Below, piece by piece: positions 34,072 to 46,902 of a stretch of DNA of 64,000 nucleotides. The notes under the pieces were generated by a model. It was given only the letters and a program-made list of their open reading frames with translations. It had not been told where the DNA came from and did not search any database. A program made the position numbers and the translations under genes. Numbering within the stretch: position 1 is the stretch's first letter; each line of letters opens with the position of its first letter. Source of the stretch: Vesta saturnalis (Eukaryota; Arthropoda; Insecta; Coleoptera; Lampyridae); the NCBI GenBank assembly GCA_036346205.1, contig JARFJB010000390.1, positions 1,675,501 through 1,739,500 of the forward strand, written 5' to 3'.

Positions 34072-35690
34072 GATTTATCACAATCGGTTTTTGTCTATTT
34101 CGATGACATTGTTATAGTACACTTAAGAACATATCTCTATTTTAAAAGTAGTTTTTAAAAGGCTTAACGATGCTAAATTAAATATTCATTTAAATAAATG
34201 TGAATTCTGTAAACTACAATTATCATATTTAGGTATTGATATTGATAAAAATGGTCTTCATACCGATCCATCAACAGTGGATGCGATTTCAAAATTTCCT
34301 CAACCAAAAACTTTTAAAGAAGTTACAGATTTATCGGAATGTGCTCATGGTATATGCGTTTTATTAACGATTTTTCCACAGTTTTAGCACCAATTAATAA
34401 TTTACTTAAAGGAATAAATATATCCCAAAAAGTTTCATGGAACAATGAAGCTAATGATTCATTTTTAAAACTTAAATCTTTATTAGTAGAGGCTTCTATC
34501 TTAGCGAGATCAGATTTTTCAAAAACATTTTATTTACAATTCGATGCCTCCAATTGTGGTATTGGCTGTGTTTTAACCCAAGGTGAGGGAGACGATGAAA
34601 ATGTTATTGCTTACGGTTCACGTACTTTAAATAAAACCGAGCAAAGTTATTCTAATACTGAGCGTGAATTACTAGCTGTTATTTTTGGAATTCAAAAGTT
34701 TAGACCTTGTATTGAAGGCACACATTTTAAAGTAATTACTGATAATCATTCACTGATTTGGCTCAATAGTTTAAAAGATCCTTCTGCTCGATTATCCTGA
34801 TGGAGTGTTAAACTTCAACAATTTGATTTTGAGGTCATTCATAGGAAAGGTAAATTAAATGTTATTCCTGACGCACTTTCAAGAGCGCCATTAGAAGTTA
34901 ACTCTTTAGAATTTTCAGCTGTAGATTTAGACGATTGGTATAAGAAAATGTTAATTAACGTTTAAAAAAATTCTCAATTATTTCCCGATTGGAGGATTGA
35001 AAACGATAAACTTTAGAAATTTATTTCAAATGAGTTAAATGTTGAATCCAATTTAATGGAATGGAAATTAGTTGTTCCTAAATCTCTAAGGAAAAATATT
35101 TTTCAAAAATTTCACGATGATCCTTCCTCAGCACATTTTGGTGTTTTTAAAACTTTTTCGAAAATTAAAGAATTTTATTATTGGCAAAAAATGAAATCAG
35201 ATATTTCCAAATACATTCGAAATTATAATATTTGTAATCAAAGTAAATCTTCACAATTTAATCATTATAATACTGTTTTACTAGTTGTTTGTTTACCAAA
35301 TTTACTCTGATTCACCCAATGCGCAGTGCTACTGCTAAAGGCATCTGCCGATATATTGAAAATTATGTGTTTATAGTTTTCGGTGTACCACAAATTTGTA
35401 TGGTTGACAACCGCCTTCAATTTAAGAGTGCATTGTTTAAAGACCTATTAGATTCTTACAAAGTTCATCCATTTGGTTTAATGCGAGTTATCATCCCCAA
35501 GAAAATTTTGTTGAAAGAGTTAATAAAGTTGTAGGTGCTGCAATAATATCTTACATTAAAGATAATAATAAAGAATGGGATGCTGAAATTGACAAGATTG
35601 TCCATGCTATTCGTAACGCTGTTGATGAATCTACCAGATTGATCAAGATGCTTACTGGTTGTCGTATATTCTTCTATGAAATGTGATTTA
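34072..35690 (+). pseudogene. Gypsy pol: RT C-terminus, RNase H and integrase part (copy 3)
   Basis: The fragment starts inside the RT just before VFVYFDDIVIVH (YxDD box, 34095-34130) and then, shifted, KCEFCKLQLSYLGIDIDKNG. RNase H follows in the largest open block (34339-34800): FDASNCGIGCVLTQ, TERELLAVIFG and FKVITDNHSLIWL give its catalytic D, E and D, and NVIPDALSRAP the last D, after an in-frame TGA at 34798-34800. The integrase zinc region (35056-35270) ends in CNQSKSS. A deletion then jumps to the core (KFTLIHPMRSATAKGI, VPQICMVDN). It ends with HAIRNAVDESTR near 35650. No LTR is attached on either side. Confidence 0.85.
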
Positions 35691-38330
35691 TGACTTATTA
35701 ACAAAAAAAGGACTGAAAAAAATGAATAAAATCGGATTTCTTGGCGATTGCAGGTAACATAAGGATTTGGGACAAACATAAACTATTCAATTTAGATGCA
35801 ACACAACGCATATAAAATTCTTTCTAGCTTTTTACCTTGAACCATCAGTCTAAGTCGGCGTTTCTGAGTACACATGTTTGTAGAGACGAATTCGATTGTT
35901 CTCGACTAATGAAGGGTAGTCAAAGCATATTTTCATAATATTTGATAAAATTTAATCATATTCAAAGACTTGTGTTTCTTATGTAAATCACAAACTCCAG
36001 TTTACAGCCAGTTTAAAATACCTATACAATAGTCGCACACTCATCATTGCAGCTGCGATAAGTAGACCCTAAAAAAGAGATATATAGCGAAATAAAACTT
36101 TTAAAATAGCTTTATTACGTCGCACAGTGCGTATATATTTTTTGTAGAGATCGTTTTACTACTTGCAGATAGGATAGGTTAAAAAACATAGAATTACAAA
36201 ATCCAATTGTGCGTTTTACTACAAGGCTATTTAAACATATCAGATTCTGCAAATTCAATTATTGAAAACACTAAATTCTTTTCGAGAACTATGTAAAATC
36301 CTCCAGTAATTTTGTTGGTAAAGTAATAAAAAGAAGAAGAAAATACGATAAAATCCACAATATCCGTATGTCGAAGAGGCTTAGGTAATAGTAAACATCT
36401 TCTTAGCAAATAGATTCAAATATTTTAGCGTTCAAAACAGCGATCTGATCATCTGAATGTAAATACGACAGTATAAACATCTAGAGTGGTATGTACTCGA
36501 ATATCTGCGCCGCAAAGACGGACTCTAGAGTAAACTTAGTCAATATTTGTATTTGACGAAAGGAATTACGGAGAACGCAAATTTGCAAACCACCTTTGCT
36601 TTTCTCATTTATTAATTTGTCATTTACGATCAATTTTTAAAGAGCACATTTATTTAAAATGTAGTATTGATTTAAAATCACCCTTCGTGGCGACAAAACG
36701 GTCTCTGCAAAGGATAGATAGCGACGCAGGTTAGTGCTCTAATTCAGGGATTTAGGAAAACGTCCGGGTAGGAACGCAATATGTAGCTAATTTACATATG
36801 CACTTTCTGAAAACAAAAAAGAACGTCAAGCTGAAATTAGTCTCAACGTTTTATTTATTCCCCCATCTTTGTTTTTTTGGTTCATATCAATTGACGAATT
36901 CTAGAGATCGTTCATAATTATAAAAGATACAACGTTGAACGTTTGATCTATTGATGTCTCCTATTTTGCATATAAAATAGTAACCGCGATATAATGCTGT
37001 GACATTAATTTGTGACACTTTGTTTTGAGATTGATTTGAATACATTTTTAGAAAATAAACACTAGGGATGCGATTAATTTTAACAGCTCACAAACATTGT
37101 TTCATTTTATATGCGGGAACATAATTTTACGGCTTTACTTGTCTAATATGTTTCAACGACAAACAACGTTATTCAGTATTAATATACGGTTTATAAACAA
37201 ATAGTTCAACCGAAATAGAAATGGATATAAATATTTATTTGATATTTACCGTAACAACCGAGTTGAAGTTAACATTATAGGCATTGTATAGTAAGCTTGG
37301 CTCCTTATAGGAGAGCTTTATTAAGGCGCTAACTCCCTTGGCGTAACCATAGCAACTACAGGAATTGTAGGCTGTTTGAACTCCAGGATCGCAACACGTA
37401 AAGTTTAGTATTGGTTTAAGAAAGGCCAGTTTAACGGTTTCTAGAATATCAAACTCTATGCTTTTATTTGTTAAACTCGTGAAGTGCTTTTATTTAGGTG
37501 TGGTTACTTTGCACAAACATATTTTTGCTTTAAAGATTTGTGTTTTTTTCAGAATCGGTTTTAACTAAAAATTGTATGTAAAGACGTAAACATAAATAAA
37601 ATTGCTTTGGTGAAACAATCAAAAATTAATGTTCCATTTGACATTCTAAAGACAGCATCCTGTCTTTGTATTTTCTTTAACTGATTATTCATACTGTATT
37701 AGGTCTTGGGAGGAATCGCACACGGACGGTACAGTTAAATCAGTCATTCGTATACAATAAGGTATTTACTAAAAGAGACCTTGTATATTAAGATGACGTA
37801 ACCAATTTTAATCAAAATAAGTTATATTATACGAAGCAAAATGTCGGATTATTAGAAATATAACTAATGTCCAATACCTTTTTTTAGTATTGATAGGGTA
37901 GATATTAGTAATTAGTAATTCAGATTATTTTTGAAATCTTGATACAAATTGAAATTCGATTACATTTTAGATTCTATATTTGTTCCACAATAAAATTGAT
38001 ATCTTTTATTTACTTTTAGAATACCATGTCTTGTATTTAGCATTTACACAGTAACTTAAGTGGTGTTATACCATTAACTTCCCTAGTCTATTCTTTATTA
38101 CCATAAATCGCTGGTAACCAAGTTCTTTGATAGCATGACTGAAAATAAATTGGATAAAGCAATTACGATAATCAAAATAGACTGCTCCGTCTATCTATCC
38201 ATATTCATGTTACGCTACTTTAACGCTTGGCTCTTATTCATTAAAAGCAGATGCACAAATTCAAGAAACTGAGGTTTTACACAATAGATAAATTTATATC
38301 TACGGCAAACGTTATTTACGGTGTAGTATA
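35691..38330. other. AT-rich interval, no gene seen
   Basis: About 2.6 kb in which I recognise no protein motif, terminal repeat or tandem repeat. Short open frames (e.g. 36227-36409 minus) have no family resemblance and lack splice support. Confidence 0.5.
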
Positions 38331-38581
38331 CCGGGTGTCTCGTGACTCGATAGCCTTAGCGTATTTCTTGGACAGTTTTAGGTCTGAAGTGCCTTATACA
38401 CTTTTGTCCAAAACTCAATAATTAAAGGAGTTATGGGCAATATTATATTTAATAGAGTAAGTATAATAAAGTAAATACCCCGTTGAATACAGTGATGTAA
38501 TGTTTTGTTAATTACGATTTGTTTATTGCACAATAATACACAAATATAATTAAAGTTTTGGCTCAAAATGCCCCCCGCTAC
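38331..38581 (-). mobile_element. Tc1-like element fragment, left of the hAT insertion
   Basis: CCGGGTGTCTCGTGACTCGA at 38333 resembles the CAGGGTGT terminal repeats of the Tc1-like elements further right. Near 38560-38610, in minus sense, spliced across the hAT insertion point, MCCKVAGG and upstream SDIIRRTR resemble the C-terminus (C....GGHFE) of their transposases. GGTCTGAAGTGCCTTATACA recurs inverted at 42379-42402. The hAT element sits inside this older relic. Confidence 0.5.
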
Positions 38582-38799
38582 TTTACAACCAGGGGCGCGC
38601 CGTCCACGTGTCGAATGTGTCAGCGAACACAGGCGCCAGGAGGCCAAAATTCGTTATAGGTTGCGATTAAAATAATTCAATATCGCCTTATTTTATTATA
38701 ACTTATTTATGATCTCAGTAATTATTCTTGTTCAAACATGAATAGTTCGTATAGTCGTGTTAATATTATATATACAGTGGACTCTTCATATTAAATCGC

Positions 38800-39080
38800 C
38801 GACGGATACATAGCCGCGGGGGCGGGAGCGCGCTGGCGACGCGGCGGCGGAAATTTGTCCGCGCACGACTTTACAAAATGAAGCGCAAGCGTTCTAAGTC
38901 GTTTAGTCTTGTTAAAACATGCATTACTTGAAATCGTCTATGATTGAACAAACATATTATTTGCTTCATTCTCCTTCAGCAAGCAGTACTGCGCTAGTGT
39001 AGAATTTATGTACCTTGTATTTTTAAAATATTTGTGAGTGAATGTGAATTTAAGAATATCAAGAACATTAAAGATTAAAG
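38800..39080 (+). promoter_or_regulatory. Putative hAT promoter and 5' leader exon
   Basis: A CpG-rich patch (38812-38875, with GCCGCGGGGGCGGGAGCGCG) contrasts sharply with the AT-rich rest of the element and probably holds the transposase promoter. A leader then ends at AAAG|GTAAGC (39080/39081). An intron of 231 nt would run to TTTATTTAG at 39311, exactly before the transposase ATG at 39312. This is an inference from site quality and placement. Confidence 0.5.
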
Positions 39081-39311
39081 GTAAGCTATTTTGCATTTAA
39101 AATAAACATACATACATAACAATACGCATTTCCCAATAGGGGTAGCGATCATGTTTGCAAAATCTAGAAAAAAAAGTAATAAAAGCGAAATTATTCGAAA
39201 ATGTTACTTCATACTTTCCTATAATTAAAGCAAAACTAAAGCAAATAACGTAAACAAGACTTTTGGTAATAGAATAATTACATTTATAATTTATTGAATA
39301 TTTTTATTTAG

Positions 39312-41843
39312 ATGTCTCAAGAAAGAAAGAAAATGAAACTCTCCGGGCATCAAAACTAAATTAATAAAAAAAGACGCCAAGAAGAACAAGAGAAAAATGC
39401 TTCAAGATTAACACAGTGTTTTACGAAACAAACGACCAGAACTGACCAAGATTATCCGCCAGATTCAATTCAGGAATCAGTACCCGGTTGCAGTGTAGAT
39501 GAATTCAAAGTACAAAGTCAGCCAGGACCAACTCCCAGTGAAGATAATCAAATCGTTGAAGAAATTACCCCTGTTTTTTGATCTGGGGACTATACTGAAG
39601 AGACAGGCACAGATACAATAAATAAATGTGCATTTGATGACCCAGGGCTTTGGCCGGAACCAATATCTCACATATCTAGGCAAGCTATTATAAAAACGGG
39701 TCCTAAACAAATAAAAAACTTTAATTTTCCGCGCAATTTGTTGGGTTGAAAATTTTCTGAAAGTTACTATAAGAGAAACTTACAAAAGGGTGAAGAATGT
39801 AATAGAAATTGGTTGATTTACTCAATTACGAAAAATAATGTTTATTGCTTTTGTTGTAAACTTTTCGAACCTTCTCAGCAAAATAGATTTATTCAGGGAT
39901 TTAATGACTGGCATCATATAGCAATGTACCGGAACCGCCATGAAAAAACTTCCACTCACTTTACTAACTACAAAAAATGGACAGAGTTGCTTCTATCGTT
40001 CAAAAATAAAACTACTGTTGATTATTTACAGCAAACTATATTAGACATTGAAAGTAAACGATGGTATGAAGTAATAAAGCGAATAATTTATGTAATTCAA
40101 TTTTTATGTAAACATAATTTAGCACTTCGAGGCGAAAGCAATAATCTTTACAATCGCAACAATGGTAATTTTTTGAAATGTATTGAAATGCTAGAAAAGT
40201 TTGATCCTATTATATCGGAACACACACGACGTATAAACAGCGATTCTGAATTTCACAAAATGCCAACATATCTAGGAGACAAAATCCAAAATGAAATACT
40301 TTCCTTAATGGCTTTTAATATTAAAAATCATATTATAAATTTGTGTCGACAAAACAAATATTTTTCAATAATATTAGATTGCACTCCGGATGTTTCTCAT
40401 ATTGAGCAAATAAGTGTAATAATTCGATTCTTTCATTTCAATTTAGCATTAGGATCGACTGAAATGCATGAACATTTTTTAGCATTTTATCCAATTTTAG
40501 ATGTTACAGGGGCTGGATTAACAACATTTCTTATTGATCTATTAAAAACGTTAAATTTAGACATAAATAATATAAGAGGCCAAGGCTATGATAATGGCTC
40601 TAACATGCGCGGCAAAAATAGTGGCCTACAAAAAAGAATTTTAGATTTGAACCCGCGAACTTTTTATGTTTCTTGTGCGAATCGCAGCCTGAATCTAACT
40701 GTAAATGATGCCGCTAATATCAACCATGAAACAATAAATTTTTTTAATATAATACAAGAATTATACAATTTTTTCTCAGCGTCTACTAATCGATGGAATA
40801 TCTTAATTAAGCATGTTACTAATTTAACTTTAAAGCCCTTCTCCGAAACACGCTGGTCAAGTAGAATTGATGCCATAAAGCCTCTCTATAAATATTTACC
40901 AGAAGTTTTTGATGCATTATTTCAAATTTGCAATGACCACACAAGAGTCAACGAACAATCTAAATACCAAGCAAAATGTCTGGGAGAAAAAATTTCTACA
41001 TTTACATTTATTTGCTCCGTTAAAGTGTGGTATGATATTTTAAATCAAGTAAATTTTGTGAGTAAAATGCTTCAATCTCAAATTACAAATTTGCAACTTG
41101 CTTTGGATGCATTAAACAAACTAAATATATTTTTAACTAATTATCGATCTGATGCCAGTTTTGCAGAAATTGTTGAAAGTTCCAAATTAATTGCAGAAAA
41201 GTTTGACATAGAAACTGAATTTCGTAGTGCGAGGCCATTAAGACGACGTAAAAAATCTACTCAATTTGATTATGAACCTATAGTAAATCCTGAAAATTCA
41301 TTCAAAGTAAATTTTTATTTCTGTATAATAGATCAAACTTTAATTTCGTTACAAGACAGATTTTCTTTATTAAAAGAACGTATGGATTCATTCCAATTTT
41401 TATATTCATTAGATAATTTACAAAATAAAGAATACCTATTATCTTGCTGCAAAAAATTACAAGCTCATGAAAATCAGTCCGATATTGACGCAGATGATTT
41501 ATGTGAAGAAATTTTACAATGTCAAGTATTTATTACGAATTCAAAAAATGATATATCCCAAATAATTCAGTATATTTATTCAAATGATTTAGTAGGAGTT
41601 TTTCCAAATTTTACTGTAGCACTCCGTATTCTTTTATCATTACCTGTGTCAGTTGCGTCCGTGGAGCGGTCTTTTTCGAAATTAAAAATCATAAAGAGTT
41701 ATTTACGCTCCACAATGGCGCAAAATAGATTATTAGATCTCGCAATAATTTCAATTGAGTCTGACATGCTGGATAAACTTGATATTCATGATATTATCCA
41801 AACTTTTTCTTTGCTAAAAGCTAGGAAAGTAAAATTTATTTAA
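39312..41843 (+). pseudogene. hAT transposase (ZMYM1-like), three in-frame stops
   Basis: ATG 39312 follows a splice-acceptor-like TTTAG and starts MSQERKKMKLSGHQN. The frame is maintained for 844 codons to TAA 41841-41843 with only three stops, at 39357-39359, 39579-39581 and 39747-39749; 676 codons from 39813 are fully open. The N-terminal part has a TTF/BED-like zinc region ending NVYCFCCKLF. The middle carries ILDCTPDVSHIEQ, GQGYDNGSNMRGKNSGLQ and FSETRWSSRIDAI, the DDE-type catalytic parts of this hAT branch. The C-terminus has LRILLSLPVSVASVERSFSK, the hAT dimerisation region. It would cut and paste the element. All stops are in the N-terminal DNA-binding part, so a shortened catalytic protein from the later Met is conceivable but unlikely to bind the ends. 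Confidence 0.92.
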
Positions 41844-42307
41844 TGACTTATTTACATTGTTTGTATTTAATTTACCGTATAATATGTATTATGTTTATAT
41901 TATAAATATTATATTTTTCATTTATTATTGTTGTTTATCTGTTTTCTTGTGTTTGTAATTTTGTATTTTAAATAAAAAAGTTTACACAAACTATTTCAAT
42001 CTTTGTGTGTTTTTTATTTCAATGCGTTAAGAATTTAAATTTAAATGTCCCTAAACATAAGCCTAAAAATTATAGTATTTCAAATTAATTATTCATTATT
42101 TTTTTATTCAAGTCGTATTACTTGAAAATGCTACTAGAGAATTAAAAATTAAAGTGTCCGAACCTATAGTTGTTGGGGGCTCTTATCACCTAGGCATGCA
42201 AAATATTTATAATATTAGTTTTTGATACAAATGTTTTTAAATAATGGGGCGCCATCAAAAATTTTGACACAGGCGCCGCATGCTCCTGGCGCGCCCCTGT
42301 TTACAAC

Positions 42308-42410
42308 ACATTCTTGTTCTTCTAATAATATCAGACACTTTGTGGTTTATTTAAATACACTAGACTTTTCATGAACAAAAGTATATAAGGCACTTTCGAC
42401 GGTATATATA
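42308..42410 (-). mobile_element. Tc1-like element fragment, right of the hAT insertion
   Basis: Continues the relic interrupted by hAT. Minus-sense KVSDIIRRTRM lies just outside the TSD. CTTTTGT..ATATAAGGCACTTTCGAC is the inverted partner of 38391-38410, so the arms of the old element face each other here. Internal transposase sequence is deleted. Confidence 0.45.
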
Positions 42411-43340
42411 ACCAAACTCGTGTTTAGGAACCTTCCATACTTCATTTCTAAAACTGATAAAATCGTTTGTTTAGAAAATTTTAATTGTTTTATACTTAAA
42501 GTAATTAAGCATTGGATGGGTTATCAAGTCAAGGCAGGATTAATAAAGTTGAAGGGTCAAGTTGAAAAAAAATTAGTTCTGTCTGTCGTTATTTCTCTCA
42601 AGATTTTGTATTTTAATTCTTATTTATAAATTTCGTACATTATTTAGGGTATATGCAAGTATATTCTTGTATTTTTGTCTTAATAATTATATTTTGTTTA
42701 ATATATTGATATTTCGTTAGTTATTGATATTACACGTTACCGGAGTTGTCGTTTGTGCGCAACGCAATTGATAGAGCGTAATCTCCGTTGTACAAATACC
42801 GCACATTGTGAAATTCCGGAATTCTCCAATACCTATAGTCTAAATTAAGTATTGAAAATATACCTTATTCAGGTCATCAGCCGGTGCATGTCATTAATCG
42901 TATACCAATACTATAATTATAATTTACTATAAAACTTTAATAAAATTTGCATTAAAGCCAAAATGTCATCGTAAGTACAGTTGGTATTAAAAGCCATTAA
43001 TCGTGTAGGGTTAGCAACCATTTCTTATGCTTGTTGCACACTTTACAGTACGTATTTATTAATTAAAAAGGTAGTGCGAATTTAAACTCATTAAATATCT
43101 CCATGTCACGACAAATTTTGTTTACTTTATTAAATTCACCGGTACGCACTTATAACCTATTTGTTTTAAATTGCCTTACAAAAAACAGTACTTTTTTATT
43201 TTACATGTTCATGTTTTTTTCGTATTCTGATCAATACCTTATGAGTAAATAAATCATGCCTTGCACTTCACACATACAGCATATTTACGCAATCTTGTAT
43301 TACCCCGAGTAAGACTGGTCTGGCTCTAGCAATGCATAAC
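42411..43340. other. AT-rich interval, no gene seen
   Basis: Nothing was recognised on either strand up to the CA-rich satellite. Confidence 0.5.
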
Positions 43341-43879
43341 AAAACACACGCACACGCACACACGCACACGCACACACGTACAGAATGACACACGCACATA
43401 CGTACACACGCACACACGCACACACGCACACACGCACACACGCACACACGCACACACGCACACACGCACACACGCACACACGCACACATGCACACACGCC
43501 CACACGCACCCACGTACACACGCACACACGAACACACGCACACACGCACACACACGCGCACACACGCACACGCGCACACGCGCACACACGCACACACGCA
43601 TACACGCACACAGGCACACACGCACACACGCACACAGCACACATGTACACACGTACACACGCACACACGACACGTACACACGCACACACGCACACACGCA
43701 CACACGCACACACGCACACACGCACACACGCACACGCACACACACACACACCACACGCCACACGCACAGCACACACGCACACACGCACACACACGCACAC
43801 ACGCACACACCACACACGCACACAGCACACACGCACACACACACACGACACACACGCACACACGCACACACGACACACG

Positions 43880-43911
<32 letters not shown>

Positions 43912-44394
43912 CACACACGCACACGCACACACGCACACACGCACACACTCACACACACACACGCACACACGCACACACGACACACGCACACACGCACACA
44001 CAGCACACAGCACACACCACACACGCACACGAACACACGCACACACGCACACACGACACACACGACACACGACACACGCACACGCACACAGCACACGCAC
44101 ACACCACACACGACACACACACACGACACACGCACACACGCACACCACACACGCGACACACACACACGACACACGCACACACGACACACGCACACACGCA
44201 CACACGACACACACGCACACACGCACCACGACACACACAGACACACACGCACACACACACACACGCACACAGCACACAGCACCACACACACACGACACAC
44301 ACATCACACACCACCAAACGCAATGAAACACACACCACACACCACACACCAGACACACACACACAACACACACAACAACACACACACACACAAC

Positions 44395-44395
<1 letters not shown>
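43341..44395. repeat. CACACG-type satellite, ~1 kb
   Basis: About 1050 bp of almost only A/C on the plus strand with regularly spaced G, mostly the hexamer CACACG (as CGCACA), with variants CACGCG and longer CA runs. Between 43400 and 43490 it is nearly perfect; towards the right end G becomes rarer and gaps such as CACGACAC appear. The strand asymmetry leaves all frames open for hundreds of codons on both strands; those are artefacts (HTHTRTHA or CVRVCVCA repeats). Confidence 0.97.

Positions 44396-44396
<1 letters not shown>

Positions 44397-44437
<41 letters not shown>
44397..44437. repeat. (TA)n microsatellite
   Basis: TA run of about 20 units joined directly to the right end of the CACACG satellite. 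Confidence 0.95.
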
Positions 44438-44998
<561 letters not shown>

Positions 44999-45176
44999 TC
45001 ACACCGAAACTAATTCACAAACATGTATGACATTGATTCCATACGAATACTACAACACAGTAGCGATAGTACAAAAGCTAGTACATACATACAAAGTGTG
45101 TCAATATGCAGGTATGAAAGGTAGTGTGTTCCACGTGTATATTTTGGTAAAAATGCGCATTTATTGAACTTGATAA

Positions 45177-46452
45177 TAACGTATGTAACAAAAGGTTCCG
45201 GAAAAAGTTTATAATCTCAAAATCAATCCTAAATAACTTCGAATTTAGTCGTCTTTGGAATCTACTCTCAGAAAATAAATTAAACTTCAATGTGTCATAC
45301 TATATTTGTCAAATATTAAAAGGTTGTGGCGTGCAAACTCGGTATCCAAAAATCTATGTACCACCCAGTTGGATAGTTGCCAAAACGTGAAATTGTGAAT
45401 TTATTTAGAGATCAAAATGTGGCAGTTTCGACCATTTATAAAACCATAGCTGAATGTGAACAAGATATACCATGCGTAAACCTTCCAAAATCCGAGTGGC
45501 TTTGACTAATGCCAACTCAAATAGGTTGATGAAAGCCGTAAAGTATCAATTGGGAGAATCCACTCGGAAATTAGGTCGTAGGTTTCGAGTAAGTCGCATG
45601 GCCGTTAGTCGAGACTGAGCAGAAGGGTGCTTACGTATCGGAAACGGAAGAAACGTCCAAAATACACTGATGAACAGTTACGCAGAATCCCAATATGTTG
45701 CCGTGCTTTAAGAAAACGCCACTTCACTGCTAACAAAGTTGTGATTATGGATGACGAAAAATACTTCACGTTGTATCATTCGCAAATTAAAAGTAATGAC
45801 GGGTTTTATACAGCTGATATACAGAATTGCCCAAATAACGTGAAATGTAAATCAAAAAAGAAATTTGAAGATGTGATGTGCCATATCAGCTAGAGGAATT
45901 TCAAGATCTTACGTTGGTCGTGTTAGAGGTGAGGCATTGGATTCGGATATTTATACTGAGCGGTGTCTTCCCAAATTGATTGATTTTAACATACATCACC
46001 CTAACGATGATATTATATTTTGGTCCGATATAGCATCTTGTCACTATTCTAGAACAACACGAAGTTGGTTAGAGACTCACAACAACCCATTTGTGCCCAA
46101 AAATGCAAGCCCCTAATGTACCCCAAGCTCGTCCGATTGAAGATTTTGGGCAATATTAAGTACAAAGGTTTACGATAATGGTTGGGAAGCCCAAAACGAA
46201 CAACAGTTACGTCGTCCAATTTTCCAAAAAAATCGCGAAGTAAACAACATCACTGTCCAGAACATGATGCGACAGGTTGATCGAAAATTGAGTACCATTG
46301 AAGACCATGGCGTTTTGAGTATCATTTAAGTTGTGTTTGTTGTTAAGTACCTATTAATAAAAACCTTATTAAAAATATTATTTGAATGCATTTAACCATT
46401 TTCTTTAAATCGTTCTTTAATTTTTTTCCGAAAACTTTTGTTACATACGCTA
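45177..46452 (+). mobile_element. mariner-type element with TA target duplication
   Basis: Terminal inverted repeats ACGTATGTAACAAAAGGTTC (45179) and, inverted at the right end, GCGTATGTAACAAAAGTTTT (ends 46450) are each flanked by TA (45177-45178 and 46451-46452). The element is 1272 bp, the usual mariner size. It encloses one decayed transposase. Confidence 0.88.
45385..46329 (+). pseudogene. mariner-type transposase, decayed
   Basis: The N-terminal helix-turn-helix is visible as KREIVNLFRDQNVAVSTIYK (45383-45450), then after frame breaks STRKLGRRFRVSRMAVSRD (45560-45615). KRPKYTDEQ and VVIMDDEKYF hold the first catalytic Asp (45650-45765). Next come SRSYVGRVRGEALDSDIY and FWSDIASCHYSR with the second Asp (46027-46029), PIEDFW with the third acidic position (46139-46144), and NNWEAQ-like C-terminal sequence to TAA 46327-46329. 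Distance between second and third acidic residues is about 37-38 codons with one frame break between, which is in the range of maT/DD37D-type mariners, not Tc1. At least four lesions make it inactive. Confidence 0.85.
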
Positions 46453-46902
46453 ATGTAATCTAATTTTGCCTCAGTAAGAGATAATTATCGCTGAGTCAAT
46501 AATTGTAAACACATTCCTATAAGCCACAGTTAGTGGTTACTTATTTGTTAGGAGGTGCTGTCCTCGATGTTCTAAACAAAACAAAATGTTATGAAACATG
46601 CTTTTCTCCAAACTGTACATTTACTGGATTAGATATAATACAAATACGCCGCACTATATCAATCGATATCATTCTGGATAATCTTTTTGGAGATTTATCA
46701 TCAATTTTTTATCAATATTTGAAGTGGAAAGTTATTTCTGTGCTTTTAGGACCACTATTACTCTTAATGATTACTGATTCACACAAACATGATAAAGCTA
46801 AATCATTAGGTTAACGTATAGGCAAACCTCACCTTAATAGTGCCATAATTTAAGCAGGATTTTAACTTATAGCTCTATCAGTACTCTCTTTAATTCTACA
46901 GA
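46453..46902. other. Interval with an unrecognised 93-codon frame
   Basis: An open frame at 46533-46814 (plus; MVTYLLGGAVLDVLNKTKCY start) shows no family resemblance and lacks flanking gene signals. I treat it as unassigned. Confidence 0.3.

Larger units (their letters stand above)
38582..42307 (+). mobile_element. hAT DNA transposon with 8-bp TSD
   Basis: The element spans 38590-42299 (3710 bp). Both ends are CAGGGGCGCGCC, inverted (38590-38601 and 42288-42299), and the 8-bp target duplication TTTACAAC is identical on both sides (38582-38589 and 42300-42307). Subterminal sequence GGCGCCAGGAG or its variants recurs near both ends. The 8-bp TSD, CAGGG-type ends and a ZMYM1-like transposase identify hAT. 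The perfect TSD and long open frame make it one of the youngest insertions in the window. Confidence 0.95.

Noticed and set aside
35465..35779. 104-codon minus-strand frame
   Set aside because: It is the antisense shadow of the gypsy integrase fragment on the plus strand.
46533..46814. 93-codon plus-strand frame between mariner and Tc1-like element 2
   Set aside because: No recognised motif and no evidence of expression; kept only as an unassigned interval.
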